Of a stretch of DNA of 64,000 bases, positions 45,926 through 56,712 are shown piece after piece. Each line of letters begins with the position of its first letter. Within the stretch, counting starts at the first letter, position 1. The DNA is from Nymphalis io (Eukaryota; Arthropoda; Insecta; Lepidoptera; Nymphalidae). Under the pieces are notes generated by a model. It was not told where the DNA came from. It saw only the letters and a list, made by a program, of their open reading frames with translations, and did not search any database. The stretch lies in NCBI RefSeq assembly GCF_905147045.1, contig NC_065891.1:11045001-11109000 (forward strand), in the 5' to 3' direction. The position numbers and the translations under genes are program-made.

Positions 45926-46366
45926 TTAAAAGTTCGAGCACACACAGACTCTGTTGACGTTGCATCGACCGAATCTGTAGTTGAGCGCCCTGCATATGCG
46001 CTGACACATAGCGGCCGTGCAGACCAGGTTTCTGAACGGGACGTCCAGCAAGGGGCTGCTCGGACTAATTATCTTCGGAAATGTATCCGGGTTCCGAATG
46101 AAAAGAACATCTGCAATTGATTGAAATTGAAGTTGAGCATATGTATATTTATTTAATAGTTCAATATTATCCTTATATTTCTTAATTGATATAAAATAAA
46201 TATATAATTGTTCTATGAATTCCTGACTAAGCAATACTTTATAATATTATGTAATGTTACTGTATACATAGTTACCGGGTCGTTCGTTTTCCTCGCACAG
46301 AACAGATTGTGTTACCAAAAGCGCTGCCAGGAGGGACACAATGAAGTAAGTAAGTTTACTGTTCAT
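45926..46366 (-). CDS. Defensin-like peptide gene 9 (subgroup B)
   Basis: Exons 46366-46276 (donor GTAACT) and 46110-45926 (acceptor TTGCAG, stop TAA), intron 165 bp. Leader M-N-S-K-L-T-Y-F-I-V-S-L-L-A-A-L-L, junction C-E-E-N-E-R-P, linker DVLFIRNPDTFPKIISP. The core carries C-T-A-A-M-C. The last three cysteines and F-G-R-C-N-V-N-R are as in gene 7. The precursor is 91 residues and the frame is intact. Confidence 0.93.
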
Positions 46367-46426
46367 GATGATAACGTTTTCTCAGGTAAGTTAGTCAATT
46401 ATGCTTCTTGAAAATAGCGCCGTATA

Positions 46427-46452
46427 TTTATATGAGGAACGATAAAGATAAA
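46427..46452 (-). promoter_or_regulatory. Two GATA sites and TATA box of gene 9
   Basis: Minus strand: TTTATC at 46452-46447 and again at 46446-46441, with TATAAATA from 46432. The doubled GATA site is unique in the cluster. Confidence 0.55.
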
Positions 46453-46654
46453 AACAATATCTAGTGTTGTTTTATTATTATCGATAATTTAAATAATTGG
46501 GACGGAAAAGATAATAATTATTATACCCAATACGAGATTTTAAGATATATACGTTTCGTTATAAGTATGCGTATGTGTGCATATTGCAACAACTACAATA
46601 ATAACCCAGGTTTTGGTACGATTAATCAAAATTTTTTTTTTCATTACGCACAAA

Positions 46655-47890
46655 CAACCAGGCTACCCACATCTGGGGCGAGGCCATGGACAAGTACGGT
46701 GAAGAGTTAACCGTTTCACTTGACGTGTCTAAGGCAATTGACCGGGTCTGGCATGAGGGCCTTCTGAGCAAGCTTCCTAGGTACGGGATATCTGTTGGCC
46801 TTTGCAACTGGATATCTGATTTCCTGAGAGGACGATCATTTCGAGTTGTCCTAGATGGCTTCTCATCTGATCTAATGGCGATTAATGCCAGTGTTCCTCA
46901 GAGATCAATTCTCTCCACTACACTCTTCCTGCTGCATATAAACGATCTGCTGAAACCCGCTATCTTTGGGTACGCAGACGACAGCACTGTAACGGAGAGA
47001 TACATATCCGGTCCTCGAGCGAATCCTACAGAAACTCTTGAGCGCAGAGAGGCCTTGGTAGAACGCATCAATTTGATATTGGAAGAGGTATCAGATTGGG
47101 GTGACGATAATCAAGTCAAATTTAATCCTACCAAGACTCAAGCATGTTTGTTCACCGCCAAGAGGAGTCCATTCCCCCTGACTCCGACTTTCCGAAATGT
47201 ATCTGTACCCATCACCGACAGACAGTATTGACCTTATAGGAGTCACCTTAACATCGAAACTAAACTTTGGACAAGGCATTGAATCCAAAGCTAAAACTGC
47301 TGGCAAAAACTTGGTATCCTCAATAAGGTCAAACAGTACTTCACACCGGAACAGCTTCTGACCATATATCAAGCTCAAGTCAGATTGTGCATGGAGTACT
47401 GCAGCCATTTATGGGACGGCTCTGCTAAGTACCAGCTTGAAGCTTTGAATTCAGTGGATCGTCGTGCTAGAAGGCTCATTGGCGACCAGACACTGGTCGC
47501 AAAACTTCAGACCTTGGAACACCGTCGTAAGGTTGCCTGTCTGTCGGTTTTCTACAAAATATATTTCGGAAAGTGTGCCCAGGAACTATTTATGTTGGTT
47601 CCTCCGTCACCTTTTTACCATAGAACTGCGAGGCATCGTAAAGATCTGCACCCGTACGTTGTTGATGTATCTAAAACAAGTACGAAACGATTTGCTTCCT
47701 CGTTTCTGATACGCACCGCTAAGATCTGAAATACCCTCCCGACCTCCGTTTTTCCCACCACCTACAATATGGGTACCTTCAAGTCTAGAGTGAATAGGCA
47801 TCTTCTAGGCAAGCGCGCTCTATCTTAGACTGTATCATCACTTTCCATCAGGCGTGATAACAGTCAAGCGCGAGCTTATATATTAAAAAA
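46655..47890 (+). pseudogene. 5'-truncated LINE reverse transcriptase, frameshifted
   Basis: The frame opens at T-H-L-W-G-E-A-M-D-K-Y-G-E-E and carries L-D-V-S-K-A and Y-A-D-D-S-T-V. It stops at 47229, then resumes in other frames (M-E-Y-C-S-H-L-W-D-G-S-A-K-Y and T-F-K-S-R-V-N-R-H-L-L-G). The G of V-P-Q-G is replaced by R. It is related to, but clearly distinct from, the element at 40426. The 3' UTR contains GGCGTGATAACAGTC and ends in an A run. Confidence 0.8.
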
Positions 47891-48109
47891 AAACCGTTTC
47901 ACGAAAAAGAAATTAAAACAGATTTAAAAAAAGGCCGGTATGACCACTTCAAATAAAAACTTTAAACAAATGCATTTAATTATATTCTGCATGGACAATA
48001 CATGTAAAATGGTTGTTATTTACAATGTGTAATTTATTTTTGAAGTTGGTACTGAAGAAAAGTTAAAGTTTGTTGAACATTACATATTGTAACGACACTT
48101 CCTGCAATT

Positions 48110-48230
48110 ATATTGACAGACTTACCTTTCCAGCCGAAACACAGCTGTTCAATTGATATTTGGCGGTACAAAAGATAATAAGTGAACGGTATCGATCCTG
48201 ATGAGCGTACTCGAAGCCCTAAAAGAAGTT
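48110..48230 (-). repeat. Very old retroposon B fragment
   Basis: Reversed CGCCAAATATCAATTGAAC and GTGTTTCGGCTGGAAAGG match its middle loosely. Confidence 0.35.
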
Positions 48231-48492
48231 TACTATTCCGTTTTTATTAGTTCGCCTTATGATATTTTTGAAATAAATAGAAATCCTAAACAAAATTGAT
48301 TGCAAATTCCGATATTGCTTGAGCTAATATTTTTTCATGAAAATGACGTTTAACTTAAAGCATATCATTTATGTCAATTATACATTAAAATAATCAATGA
48401 TTAAAAGTTAAGAACACAAATGTTTTATTTACTAAAAACGTTATCTAAAAATACTGACGTACAACTTATTTTGATAGTCTACTTGCACAAAT

Positions 48493-48552
48493 GATATCTT
48501 GATCAATTTCGATATAAAAAAAGCGTCGAGCACTCATAAGACACAGTTAAAG
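48493..48552 (+). promoter_or_regulatory. Core promoter of gene 10
   Basis: GATATC at 48493-48498, TATAAA at 48513-48518, CACAGTT at 48542-48548. The GATA site is a palindrome here and in gene 11. Confidence 0.55.
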
Positions 48553-48576
48553 GAGTATCCTAAGCAACACATTACC

Positions 48577-48944
48577 ATGACTATTAAAATCGTTTCAATT
48601 TTCGCTGCGTTATTTGTAGTCCTGCTTGTAACGCAAAACGTTTCGTGTGAAGAAGTGGAATATGGACGACCAGGTAAGGTTAATTTTACCAATTTATCAT
48701 TTCAATAACATACGTTCGCAGCGTATAAAAATATTAATTTTTAAATTCTTATGTAGATGTGCTGTATATCCTGAATCCTGATACATTCCCAAAGATACTG
48801 AATGAGTATAACGAGCAGCTAACGAGGGGCGATCGCAGCAACCTCGTCTGTACCGCCGCTACGTGTCAGCGCATATGCAGAGCGCTTAACTATAGATTCG
48901 GGCGATGCAACGTTAACAGAGTCTGTGTGTGCTCGAACTTTTAA
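48577..48944 (+). CDS. Defensin-like peptide gene 10 (subgroup B, 94 residues)
   Basis: Exon 1 48577-48673 (97 bp, two codons longer than the family norm, adding to E-E-V-E-Y-G-R-P), exon 2 48757-48944 (188 bp, one codon longer). The intron is only 83 bp. Leader M-T-I-K-I-V-S-I-F-A-A-L-F-V-V-L-L. The linker DVLYILNPDTFPKILNEYNE differs from other B genes after the first 12 residues. All six cysteines are present and the core is the same as genes 7-9. Signal AATAAA at 48952. The gene is paired with gene 11 in an inverted duplication. Confidence 0.93.
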
Positions 48945-48960
48945 GCTTTCTAATAAATAG

Positions 48961-50025
48961 TATAAAATGAAGACCTTACATTGCGTTCAAGAGTACTAAT
49001 TATATCGATAAATTGTAATTATCTGTGATAAAATAATTAATTTACAAATAAAAATTATTCTTATTGAAAACACTAATCAATATTATTTTTATTTTATATC
49101 CATTAACTACATTTTTTATAATGTTCTTGTGTTAAAAACTGGCTGAACTAGAAATAAATAAACTTTGTTCATAATTCTTCGCAAATAGAAGAGTAAAAAT
49201 TTGAGTTTTATTATTAATATAATATTACATACAGTAATTATTATTAGTTTTTAAATTTTATTTTATTTTAAATGAGTTTACTCATAAATAATTACATATG
49301 AATTATTTAATATTACTTTATAATTTATATGGTATGCTTGTGACTTGGTTGCTGAGCGTTCCATACTCATTAAACTAAGTGTGGTTATGCCATTGATTTA
49401 TAATATTGAACGTGTTGAACGTGTTGAAATTAGTATTTATAAAAAAATGATCGCTTCCTTTCTGATGTCTAAGAGATTTGACAAATTTTGAAAGAACCAA
49501 AGATAAAAATATACTTTTTGTATAGCTTATAAAATCATTGCTTAGGAAGTTTTCGCATCTGAAATTTAAATAAGCAATGACAGAGATTATTTGATCGTAT
49601 TGGATCCTACACCCGTCTGTTATATGTTCTGAAGTACTTGACGCTATAAAAAGTTATATAATAACTAGCACAGCAGAATGTATTAGTTATTATATGATTG
49701 ACAAATTGTCACTAAATACGAATTGTATATGACAATGAATTTTATTTTTGTCCAAGGAGTGGATGGAATTAATAAAACGCCAAGTCTTTTTAATATCTAT
49801 GAAGTGGGTGTCGTATATCTTTGATATATTTGTTTTTTTTTTATAGTTAATAAAATGATTATGAATGAAGGAATTAGCCGAGCGTACAATTTAATTCGAC
49901 GATATTTTTCGAAGGTGAATTGATCCGTTTACTTATTGATGCTGTTTATACGTAAAGCATATGCTTTTATTTGTTTGTTTGTTGATGACTAATGCGTGAC
50001 AATGACAAACGTGTTATTTATATTA
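48961..50025. other. AT-rich stretch, nothing recognised
   Basis: No feature supported. Confidence 0.4.
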
Positions 50026-50029
50026 CACG

Positions 50030-50130
50030 GTCATATATCGGAGTGAGGATGACAATAGCTTATGGGATCAGAATCGAACTAACGACTTTAATATCGCTAA
50101 GCGGCAAGTACACCATTGCACTGTCACGTC
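50030..50130 (-). repeat. tRNA-like SINE head (fifth family)
   Basis: Reversed box-B-like AGAATCGAACTAACG and a box-A-like segment near 50110. Similar to 34640-34735. Confidence 0.35.
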
Positions 50131-50337
50131 AAAACGAACCAAATAAAATCACACGAGAAGTTTTATAATAACGCTTAAAGAATTCAATTGGCAACCTTCT
50201 GATCCCATTATTAGAACCTTGTAATGAAGTATAATATATGATACTCAATTAAACCAACCAAATGAGCCCAAAGTCGAGAAGGTTTGTAATAATATAAAAA
50301 ACGTTATATGGTCCATCTCATGAAATAATGTTGTATT

Positions 50338-50880
50338 ATAATTCGCTTGGGATGGGCAGCATTTGGCAACCTTCGTCAAGTCCTCAAGTCGTCTATACCG
50401 CAATGTTTGAAGACGAAAGTCTTCAACCAATGCGTCTTACCTGCCATGACATACGGTGCCGAAACGTGGACACTAACTGCGGGACTAGTCCACAAATTCA
50501 AAGTCGCTCAGCGTGCTATGGAGCGAGCTATGCTCGGAGTATCTTTGAAGGATAAGATCAGAAATGAGATTATCCGGAAAAGAACCGGAGTCACCGACAT
50601 AGCTTGCAAAATTAGCAGGCTGAAGTGGCAGTGGGCTGGTCACGTATGTCGTAGGACCGATGGCCGTTGGAGCAGACGAGTCCTAGAGTGGAGACCGCGA
50701 ATCGGCAATCGCAGCGTAGGGCGCCCTCCAGCCAGGTGGACCGACGACCTTAAGAAGGTGGCGGGCACCAACTGGATGCGGAAGGCGGAGGACAGGGAGC
50801 TTTGGCGCACCTTGGGAGAGGCCTATGTTCAGCAGTGGACAACGATTGGCTGTTGATTGATTGATTTTGATTGATAATAA
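50338..50880 (+). pseudogene. C-terminal part of an RTE-like LINE polymerase
   Basis: Open frame 50347-50856: G-W-A-A-F-G-N-L-R, then T-Y-G-A-E-T-W-T-L-T, W-A-G-H-V-C-R-R-T and G-R-P-P-A-R-W-T-D-D-L. The frame ends just before a short ATTG-type repeat tail (TTGATTGATTG, 50853-50876), typical of RTE elements. The catalytic domain is missing. It sits between the inverted genes 10 and 11. Confidence 0.8.
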
Positions 50881-51627
50881 GACATACATTGTCACATAAT
50901 TAACATAGTTGAAAATACCTTCACAAGATTTGAAACGAAGATATAAACAGATTAACAGTCGAGATAAATAAAACCATTTCTAAAAATATAATTATGCAAG
51001 ATTACATTCATATATGTAATGAAAGCGTGAAATTAGTATCAGCTAATTTTCTTGTTAAAATATTAAGCTATTATTTAATTTTTGCTTTTGATTAACGATT
51101 CTTTGAAAATATAGTTACTATTTACTAAACGTATGGTTTAAAAATCTCGCGGATTCATCTCTAGATCATCTAGCAGCTAGCTCGTGAACTGTCAACAAGT
51201 GAACAACTACTGGCCAAGTTTTCTAAGTCCATTTATTAAAAAATTATGAGCATCATGTCGTCTGCCCAACTCGATTAGTCAACGAACACACTGCAACTAT
51301 GGTCACTGACATTGTTTTCACAACATAATAATAAGTATTTACTTGGAAATACGTCGTCTCATTTCACATAACTAGTTTTTCCTTGTAAGTTACAAGTTCA
51401 AAGTTTCATTTGAGAATAAAATCATAAGTATTAAACGTGATTTTAGGGTTGTCAGTACAAATGAATCCATTATTGTCAATAAAAGTTTATTCACTATTTA
51501 ATAATATTTGTTAATTGTATCACAGATTTTATAAGACATACAAGATTTTACAAGACATATAAAAATATTTATTATTAAATTATATAAGTATTCAATATTT
51601 TTACACATAAATTGCAAGCGATAAAGC

Positions 51628-51996
51628 TTAAAAGTTCGAGCACACGCAGACTCTGTTGACGTTGCATCGACCGAATCTGTAGTTAAGCGCCCTGCATATG
51701 CGCTGACACGCAGCGGCCGTGCAGACCAGGTTGCTTCGGTCGCCCCTCGTTAACTGGTCGTTATAGTCAGTCAGTATCTTTGGGAATTTGTCAGGATTCA
51801 GAATATACAGGACATCTACATAAACAATTTAAAAATTAATATTTTTATACGCTGCAAACGTATGTTATTGAAATGATAAATTGGTGAAATTAACGTTACC
51901 CGGTCGACCATATTCCACTTCTTCACACGAAACAGTTTGCGTTACAAGCAGGACTACAAATAATGCAACGAAAATTGAAACGATTTTAATAGCCAT
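51628..51996 (-). CDS. Defensin-like peptide gene 11 (subgroup B, 94 residues)
   Basis: Exons 51996-51900 (97 bp) and 51815-51628 (188 bp, stop TAA), intron 84 bp. Leader M-A-I-K-I-V-S-I-F-V-A-L-F-V-V-L-L. The linker DVLYILNPDKFPKILTDYND has Lys where others have Thr. The core has C-T-A-A-A-C and all six cysteines. Intron and promoter are almost the same as in gene 10, so duplication was recent. Both copies remain open, which suggests both are used. Confidence 0.93.
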
Positions 51997-52054
51997 GGTA
52001 ATGTTTTGCTTAGGATATTCCTTCAACTGTGTCTTAGGAGTTCTCGACGCTTTA

Positions 52055-52080
52055 TTTATATCGAAAAAGATCAAGATATC
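52055..52080 (-). promoter_or_regulatory. GATA site and TATA box of gene 11
   Basis: Minus strand: GATATC at 52080-52075 and TATAAATAAA from 52060. Confidence 0.55.
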
Positions 52081-52186
52081 ATTTGTGTAAGCAGACTATC
52101 AGTATCAAGAGTTTGAGGTATTTTCTAGATAAAATTTTCATTAATCTGTGTTTTGACATGCATTAGTCATTGATTTTATTTATATA

Positions 52187-52472
52187 GCCGAGATGGCCTA
52201 GTGGTTAGAACGCGTGAATCTTAACCGATGATCGTGGTTTCGAACCCGGGCAAGCACCACTGAATTTTCATGTGCTTAATTTGTGATTATAATTCATCTC
52301 GTGCTTGACGGTGAAGGAAAACCTGCATGTGTCTAATTTCATTGAAATTATGTCACTTGTGTATTCTACCAACCCGCATTGGAGCAGCGTGGTGGAATAA
52401 GCTCTAAACCTTCTCCTCAAAAAGGGAGAGGAGGCCTTAGCCCAGCAGTGGGACATTTACAGGCTGTTACTG
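52187..52472 (+). repeat. Retroposon A, near full length
   Basis: Starts GCCGAGATGGCCTAGTGG. A short deletion removes CATCGTGAGG. Confidence 0.75.
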
Positions 52473-52699
52473 TTTATTTATATAAATTAACGTATTACAT
52501 TTATATCTTAATGAAATATTTAATAGACGTAGAATAGTAAATCGAGTCTAACATTAATATAAGCTTTAAAAAAAACGGTCCTATTTTTAATTTTAGTTGC
52601 TATATATATTATATATATAAAAAACAACCAAAAGTCGAACTAACCACTGAATAATAAACTTCGTGTAGGGCTTTAAGAAAGTTTATATATATCGGTATC

Positions 52700-52785
52700 G
52701 TTAACTTTGCAGATATTATAACACATCAGCACTATGTTCTGCTGTGTTTCGGTTTGAAAGGCGATACTGTCAATGCATATATACA
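52700..52785 (+). repeat. Old retroposon B fragment
   Basis: CAGATATTATAACACATCAG and TGTGTTTCGGTTTGAAAGG match its middle. A fresh copy follows at once. Confidence 0.4.
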
Positions 52786-52796
52786 TACATATTACA

Positions 52797-53092
52797 CTGG
52801 TGGTAGGGCTTTGTGCAAGCTCGTCTGGGTAGGTACCACCCACTCATCAGATATTCTACCGCAAAACAGCAATACTTGGTATTGTTGTGTTCCGGTTTGA
52901 AGGGTGAGTGAGCCAGTGTAATTACAGGCACAAGGGACATAAAATCTTAGTTCCCAAGGTTGGTGGCGCATTGGATATGTAAGCGATGGTTGACATTTCT
53001 TACAATGCTAATGTCTAAGAGCGTTGGTGACCACTTACCATCAGGTGGCCCATATGCTCGTCCGCCTTCCTATTCTATAAAAAAAAAAAAAA
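52797..53092 (+). repeat. Retroposon B, young copy
   Basis: Differs from 88-375 at only a few positions and ends in an A run of about 17. Confidence 0.8.
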
Positions 53093-53684
53093 AAAAATAA
53101 TGAAAGCACACGTTTTCAACTCGTACTTGAATGCTTTTTCATGTTTTTGATATATTCCTACTACGTACAGTGTACATTAATTCATTATTTAGAACTTTAT
53201 TTCGGTATTCTCTGTCTTAGTTTTTTTTAAATACCTTTTTTAAATAGACAGTTAAATCCACGGAGGCGCACTCGACTCCGTTTGTGTTTCTCAGAACGTG
53301 AGTTCTATTGCAACACTCAGAAGAAACACTGAGAAGATATGTGCGCACACGCACACTAAGTCAAATCACGAATAGATTATAATATAATATTTTGCATTAT
53401 TATTTTCTAGTCATATTTATTTTTAAGAGGGCGCTGTGTAATAATAAATATATTATTATAATGGCACCTTATTTAACCATGCATACACATGCCTGAATGT
53501 TAAAAATATTGGATTCTAACAGGAAAGCTTCATCTGATTTATATATATGACATACTATATCCCAGTTTATCAATTATGGCGCTTTTTTACTTTAACGATG
53601 CCAAAAAATGCAAGCACATTTTATCAGAAACAGAATATTTTTATCTTTTATTTCTGATTCTTTTTGACGTATATTAATAACATA
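53093..53684. other. AT-rich stretch, nothing recognised
   Basis: No feature supported. Confidence 0.4.
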
Positions 53685-54510
53685 GATAAAATAGGATTAC
53701 ATGGTCGTATCACTTTATATGCAGACGATACCTACTTATTTTACTTTGGATCATCGATAAATAACTTAATCTTGCAAGCTCAAGAAGACTAAGACTAAGA
53801 AATGTTTGTTCTCACGGTTTCAATAAAATCTGCTTACTATAAATGTTTTTAAAACGTTTTATATGATTTTTACAACTAAAAATAAGGTAATTCCGGTGCG
53901 TGTTTCAAATTGACAATATACCATTGGAACAAAAAAATACAGTAAAATACTTAGGCTTGCGAATAGACAACAAATTAACCTGGAAACTTTATATTGAATA
54001 AATTACAAGCTTTTTACACTTCTTGGAACCGACGCGGGATACAGCGCACCATGTTTCGGAAAGACCGAAACATGGTGCGCTGTATCTCGCGTCGGTTATA
54101 TAGATATGTATTATAGATATAATATCCTGATTAAACCACATATATCGTACTTAATTAAAGTATGGGGCAGTGCAGCCAAAACAAAACTAGCTGACGTTCA
54201 AGTTGCCCAAAACAAAATTATCAAAATGCTCTTTAATTACCCATGTTTTACTTCAACCATTAAAATCTATACTAAAACGGAAATAATGTACATTCTACAA
54301 TTATATATTAAAAATATTTGCATCTTTATAAAACAAAACCCTTGAAAAAAGTATCTGTACCATACTAACTTTTACTGAAATAAAACAACAGTCTAAACGC
54401 AGAACGCGTCGAGCGAGTCTCATTGTCCTACCAATAATAAGAACGAACTATGGCAAAAAAATTATCACATTTGACAACTTTTTAACAAAATACCCTCAAA
54501 TATAAGAAAT
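53685..54510 (+). pseudogene. Decayed LINE polymerase containing a large hairpin
   Basis: Pieces in shifting frames: G-R-I-T-L-Y-A-D-D-T-Y-L (about 53700-53740), K-Y-L-G-L-R-I-D-N-K (about 53945), H-I-S-Y-L-I-K-V-W-G-S-A-A-K-T (54130-54180) and R-R-A-S-L-I-V-L-P (about 54405). Same family as 7690-8330. The hairpin at 54027-54097 replaces part of the sequence. Confidence 0.65.
54027..54097. repeat. 33-bp inverted repeat with 5-base spacer
   Basis: Arms 54027-54059 and 54065-54097 are complementary except for one position, spacer AAAGA. It lies within a LINE remnant. The arms are GC-rich compared with the element around them. Confidence 0.9.
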
Positions 54511-55176
54511 GTAAATTCGCTTAATACATTTACGACACGACTAGCCGCGTAAGTTACAAAAAAATCATTTGCTTCTAAGCAAGTAGTCACAACGTGTTAA
54601 ATGAGTATGAATTGATTAAATGTCGACTAATGTAACAACGAACGATGAATGTAGTAATTAATTTTAAGTTTAACATTGTTCTCGTGTAAGTGACGTAAGT
54701 CTTTATGGGAATAAATTTAAACCTAAACCTAATGATAAAATCACATAAAAAAATAAATGATTTTTTTGTAACAAGTTTAATTCGTTCTCAAAATGAATAT
54801 ACTAATTGAAATTATTTTCTGTTAATAAAATACCACTCTCTCTTTGCAATTCGTATTATTACATTATGTTTGAATTAATACATAAGAATAAAGACTTGGA
54901 GAACGTGGATTTACATATGTGTAATTCATAAATATTAACAAATTATATTTATGAAAGATAGTGTAAGCGTATATATCAACTGTTTTTACAGACAATCAAT
55001 TTCTTCAAATAAAATTAAAGCGTAATCTACGTATATATATTTAAAAATATTCTTTATCTTTAAAAAATACCAAAGTTTTATCAATATTGTACTACATATA
55101 AATAAAATCTGTGTCAACGATGATAGATATAGCCAAACAACAAAAATTTATGGTTAAGTATTAAGTTTTATAGCTT
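54511..55176. other. AT-rich stretch, nothing recognised
   Basis: No feature supported. Confidence 0.4.
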
Positions 55177-55202
55177 TTATCTTTCGTGTATGTATTTAAA
55201 TA
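55177..55202 (+). promoter_or_regulatory. GATA site and TATA-like box of gene 12
   Basis: TTATCTT at 55177-55183, then TTTAAATACC near 55195, a weaker TATA variant than in sister genes. Confidence 0.5.
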
Positions 55203-55254
55203 CCAAACACCCCTATAGGAATAACAGTACAAAAACTGAGTCGGAATAAGCACC

Positions 55255-55614
55255 ATGACTATTAAAATTTTCACCACCTTTGTTAGTGTGTTGGTAGCTT
55301 TATTACTAGTACAGATCGTTTCGTGTGAAGAAAATGATAAGCCTGGTAAGCTTGGACATTTGTGTAATTACAATAATATTTTTATTTAACAATAATATGA
55401 AAATCATGCTACTGTAAATACATTTTCAGATATACTCTTCATTCAGAATCCCGATATTATTCCAAAGATAATTAGCCCGAGTAGTGCCTTGCTCGATGTG
55501 ACTCGTAGCAACCTGGTCTGTACGGCCGCTGCGTGTCAGCGCATATGCAGAGCCCTTAACTATAGATTCGGTCGGTGCAACGTCAATAGAGTCTGTGTGT
55601 GCTCGAACTTTTAA
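55255..55614 (+). CDS. Defensin-like peptide gene 12 (subgroup B)
   Basis: Exons 55255-55345 (donor GTAAGC) and 55430-55614 (acceptor TTTCAG, stop TAA), intron 84 bp. Leader M-T-I-K-I-F-T-T-F-V-S-V-L-V-A-L-L, junction E-E-N-D-K-P, linker DILFIQNPDIIPKIISP, core with C-T-A-A-A-C and F-G-R-C-N-V-N-R. All six cysteines are present and the precursor is 91 residues. Polyadenylation signal AATAAA at 55669. The linker's DILFI start and IISP resemble subgroup A, while the core is subgroup B. Confidence 0.93.
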
Positions 55615-55674
55615 TATAATATAATTGTGAAAAAAACAACTTTAATTTTAATATATTTTCTGTGATGTAATAAA

Positions 55675-56370
55675 TCTTTAAGTACAACAAAATCTTTTGA
55701 TTAAAATGTATACTAAAAAAATATAATTGATATTGTCATACACAAATTATACTGTTTGGATTTCCGTATTGAAAAATCAGTACATTTTTTTTTAAAACAA
55801 CTAAGTATGGTTAAGAGTTATATTAGCTTGTCTAATAAATATGTTAAATACCTACAAAAATAATCTTTAATATTAACTTGTAAGTCAAATATGTAAAACT
55901 CCCTCTTCAAGATGTTCTGAGGTAACTTTCACTGTCAGACTTACATTAATTATATAATTTGTTATTGTAACGTACAATAGGGAATTGAGCCTAAGCATCT
56001 ACCTTCAACAGCACTAACTAGCTTACGTAGACCTCGCCCAATACGTGACTTCGGTCCTCCTATGTATTTGTAGGTCTTCAGTAGGTTGCCAGTTGCTGAA
56101 CGAATCACAGAGTTTCTTTCACACTAATATAAATGATGATAGAACACACAGAGAACACAGATTACAGTTTTTTATGAGAACACTTAAAATATCGACCGGT
56201 TAGTTCGGATATCGATTATAAGAGAGCAGTTCAATACATGTGTAGTCGCGCGTCTAATAAATAGGAACGATTTTATTCTGTTTCCTCTATTATTAATGAA
56301 TAAAGTACTCAAACTCATTTTCAAAAATGAAATAAAAAACTAGATAAATCTCGTTTTTTTTTAATATATA
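55675..56370. other. AT-rich stretch, nothing recognised
   Basis: No gene or repeat head is recognised. 55980-56110 is slightly GC-richer. Confidence 0.35.
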
Positions 56371-56712
56371 AGCTACCGCTTAACTGTTATCACACCTGGT
56401 AGAAAGTGGTCATCACTTTCTACCAGGTAAGATGGAGCGCGCTTGCCTAGCAAAATGCCTGTTCACTCTAGACTTGAAGGTACCCATACCCATATTGTAG
56501 TTAGTGGGGAAAACAGAGTTCGGGAGGGTATTCCAGATCTTAGCGGTGCGTATCAGAAACGAGGGAGCAAATCGTTTCGTACGTGTCTTAGATATATCAA
56601 CAACGTACGGGCGCAGATCTTTACGATGCCTCGCAGTTCTGTGGTAAAAAAGTGACGGAGGAACAAAATTAAATAGTTCCTGGGCACACTCTCCGAAATA
56701 TATTTTGTAAAA
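56371..56712 (-). mobile_element. 3' end of the LINE family of 46655-47890
   Basis: On minus it encodes the polymerase tail (H-R-R-T..., F-A-P-S-F-L-I-R-T-A-K-I). The 3' UTR is interrupted by a hairpin at 56394-56428. Confidence 0.7.
56394..56428. repeat. Perfect 15-bp inverted repeat, 5-base spacer
   Basis: Arms ACCTGGTAGAAAGTG and CACTTTCTACCAGGT around GTCAT, in a LINE 3' UTR. The related element at 47840 has only one arm-like sequence. Confidence 0.85.

Larger units (their letters stand above)
48473..48960 (+). repeat. Left arm of inverted duplication carrying gene 10
   Basis: Promoter, exon 1, intron and exon 2 of gene 10 match, in reverse, 51618-52103. The match includes intron sequence. 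Confidence 0.8.
51618..52103 (-). repeat. Right arm of inverted duplication carrying gene 11
   Basis: Reverse match of 48473-48960, with spacing of 2.66 kb between the arms. Confidence 0.8.
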
